Of a stretch of DNA of 7,118 nucleotides, positions 6,045-7,118 are shown one piece after another (within the stretch, counting starts at the first letter, position 1; every line of letters begins with the position of its first letter). The notes under the pieces are model-generated. The model saw only the letters and a list, made by a program, of their open reading frames with translations. It was not told the origin of the DNA and searched no databases. The translations under genes were made by a program, and so were the position numbers. Source of the DNA: Caryophanales bacterium UBA3260 (GTDB lineage Bacteria > Bacillota_I > Bacilli_A > RF39 > UBA660); assembly GCA_002362595.1 (NCBI GenBank), contig DEUO01000025.1, forward strand, positions 1 through 7,118, given 5' to 3'.

Positions 6045-6971
6045 TTACCTCTTATTAAATTGTCTAATCATTATCTTTTTACTTAAGACAAACTTCTTAG
6101 CATTATAAACTATTGTACTACCACAATATTCACATGTACTAGATGTATTACCTTCAATAGGAGCTCCACAACTAGGACATTTATCCATATCTTTACTATT
6201 ATCTTTTTCTCTTATATATTCAAGTTGATAAATATTAGTCATTGTAATATTTTTATCTCCTCTAGTTACATTACCACTATTTTCATCTATTACATAATCA
6301 TGAAAACTAGCACATAGTGCGCAAGAAACACATATAGTACCATTCTCTTCTTTTATATTAAAGATAACTACACGTTCTCTATTAAATCCATCCATTATAT
6401 TTTTGCCTTTTTTAATCTTTAATACTTCTAGTTGTGATTTATAAGTATTGTATAATTCATCTGTACATAATTCTCTCATTTTATCATAATCAAAATCAGA
6501 CCAAGATTCTTGTACTTTTATAAAGTTATTATATAATTCATCTTCTAGTTTACTAAGCGTATAGTTAGGTAAATATTTCTTTAATTCTTCTTCAGTTATG
6601 CTTTTATAATTATTTAATGTATTTTCTGTCATTGGATCACTAGTTGTTCCATTAATTTTTTGCCTATATTTAGATAATAATATTATAATAATAATAGTAA
6701 TTAAAACTATAAACAATATAATTGTTTCTCCACCATCTAATTCTGAACTTGAAGAACCACTACTATGATAACTACCGCTACCATAGTCATCATAATCCCA
6801 AGAACTTCCTCCTGAACTCCAAGAACTTCCACCAGAGTAACCACCAGAAGAACCACCACCATAACTAGAATCCCAACCAGAATCTGCAAATGCTATACTA
6901 ATAGCAAAAAATGATGTTAGTATTATTCCTAACATTGCAATTAACTTGTTTATAAAATTTCCCTTTTTCAT
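6045..6971 (-). CDS. Membrane TIM44-like protein with Gly/Ser-rich ectodomain and zinc ribbon
   Basis: A 308-residue protein with several clear parts. A signal peptide (1 to about 29, ending AFA-D) comes first. A low-complexity extracytoplasmic stretch rich in Gly, Ser, Tyr and Trp follows (31-78). A single transmembrane helix spans about 82-100 and is followed by KYRQK, which places the rest in the cytoplasm. A TIM44-like domain occupies about 135-255, and a zinc ribbon has C265, C268, C280 and C283. The same overall design occurs in uncharacterised Firmicutes TIM44-like proteins. The cytoplasmic half is homologous to the next gene's product. It probably tethers a soluble or SPFH partner to the membrane, an inference from domain layout and operon. 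The ATG at 6971 follows a GAGG (6979-6982) by 7 nt; a later Met (13) would cut into the signal peptide. It is the first gene of the three-gene operon. Confidence 0.88.
   Translation of the reverse strand: MKKGNFINKLIAMLGIILTSFFAISIAFADSGWDSSYGGGSSGGYSGGSSWSSGGSSWDYDDYGSGSYHSSGSSSSELDGGETIILFIVLITIIIIILLSKYRQKINGTTSDPMTENTLNNYKSITEEELKKYLPNYTLSKLEDELYNNFIKVQESWSDFDYDKMRELCTDELYNTYKSQLEVLKIKKGKNIMDGFNRERVVIFNIKEENGTICVSCALCASFHDYVIDENSGNVTRGDKNITMTNIYQLEYIREKDNSKDMDKCPSCGAPIEGNTSSTCEYCGSTIVYNAKKFVLSKKIMIRQFNKR
6798..6830. repeat. 21-nt period tandem repeat in the ectodomain coding region
   Basis: The 12-mer CCAAGAACTTCC occurs at 6798-6809 and again at 6819-6830, a 21-nt (7-codon) period. It encodes a doubled SSGGSSW-like unit at about residues 45-58 of the membrane protein, within the wider Gly/Ser/Tyr low-complexity stretch. 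This is a likely site of length variation between strains. Confidence 0.55.
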
Positions 6972-7000
6972 AACTATACCTCATACTATTCTACATATTA

Positions 7001-7009
7001 AATATACCA
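7001..7009 (-). promoter_or_regulatory. Possible extended -10 promoter for the SPFH operon
   Basis: On the minus strand TGG TATATT (7009-7001) forms an extended -10 element about 30 nt before the start codon at 6971, with the GAGG ribosome site between them. The -35 position (about 7029-7024) reads TTCTAT, a poor match, and lies in the terminator stem of the upstream gene. A nearby TTTAAT (7002-6997) is an alternative -10. The region is AT-rich, so this is tentative. Confidence 0.4.
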
Positions 7010-7018
7010 TATATAAAT

Positions 7019-7048
7019 AAAAAATAGAATGAATTATTTTCATTCTAT
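7019..7048 (-). terminator. Intrinsic terminator of the gene entering from the right edge
   Basis: A perfect 10-bp stem pairs 7024-7033 with 7039-7048 around a 5-nt loop. On the minus strand it is followed by five T residues (7023-7019), then ATTT. The stop codon of the truncated upstream gene (7045-7047) lies inside the stem. It separates that gene from the SPFH operon. Confidence 0.7.
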
Positions 7049-7118
7049 AATATTGTATCTTCGTTAAATCCTAACTTTTTCTTAATAACATACATCGGTC
7101 TATTTTTAACTTCTAAAT
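7045..7118 (-). CDS. 3' end of a truncated gene, possibly a GNAT acetyltransferase
   Basis: Only the last 23 codons and a TAG stop are inside the window; the gene continues past the right edge. The visible tail contains VKNRPMYVIKKKLGFNED and ends DTIL. The NxPMxxIxxKLGF pattern resembles the C-terminal alpha4-beta7 region of GNAT-family N-acetyltransferases, where Asn and a terminal LGF/Y are typical. The placement of its stop within a terminator hairpin supports it being a real gene end. With so short a fragment the family call is only a suggestion. Confidence 0.5.
   Translation of the reverse strand, partial: LEVKNRPMYVIKKKLGFNEDTIL

Overview
This is a very AT-rich, densely coded window. 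Genes carry clear Shine-Dalgarno sites, most stops are TAA, every Trp checked is TGG, and one gene appears to end in TGA, so the standard bacterial code applies. The protein families point to a low-GC Gram-positive (Bacillota, or a gut Mollicutes-related or Erysipelotrichia-like lineage): a ComEC-type metallo-beta-lactamase (MBL) protein with DUF3006, a YdjI-like SPFH protein and TIM44-like zinc-ribbon membrane proteins. The lineage is inferred from family content and composition only. No rRNA, tRNA, CRISPR array or insertion sequence was seen.

Layout: (1) 24-722, minus strand: an HD-domain phosphohydrolase. It is divergent from (2) 852-4308, plus strand: a tightly spaced four-gene operon. 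This encodes a membrane-anchored ComEC-like MBL hydrolase, a 100-residue protein of unknown function, a 663-residue unrecognised protein with an HELNH (HExxH) zinc-protease-like motif, and a DUF3006 protein. The 129-bp gap between (1) and (2) holds two back-to-back sigma-A-type promoters. (3) 4309-4368: a convergent gap with one intrinsic terminator per strand. (4) 6971-4369, minus strand: a three-gene operon, in order of transcription a signal-peptide and single-TM TIM44-like protein, a soluble paralogue of it, and a YdjI-like SPFH protein. All three end in a four-cysteine zinc ribbon. (5) 7045-7118, minus strand: the 3' end of another gene, possibly a GNAT acetyltransferase, with its terminator.

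How the genes may work together: the minus-strand operon looks like a membrane-surface SPFH assembly related to the B. subtilis YdjI system, with an anchored and a soluble TIM44-like partner. The plus-strand operon is the less expected one. MBL and DUF3006 proteins are commonly direct neighbours, but here they bracket two unrecognised genes, one a candidate cytoplasmic zinc metallopeptidase. This bracketed module is the best candidate for something undescribed, although no function can be assigned from sequence alone.
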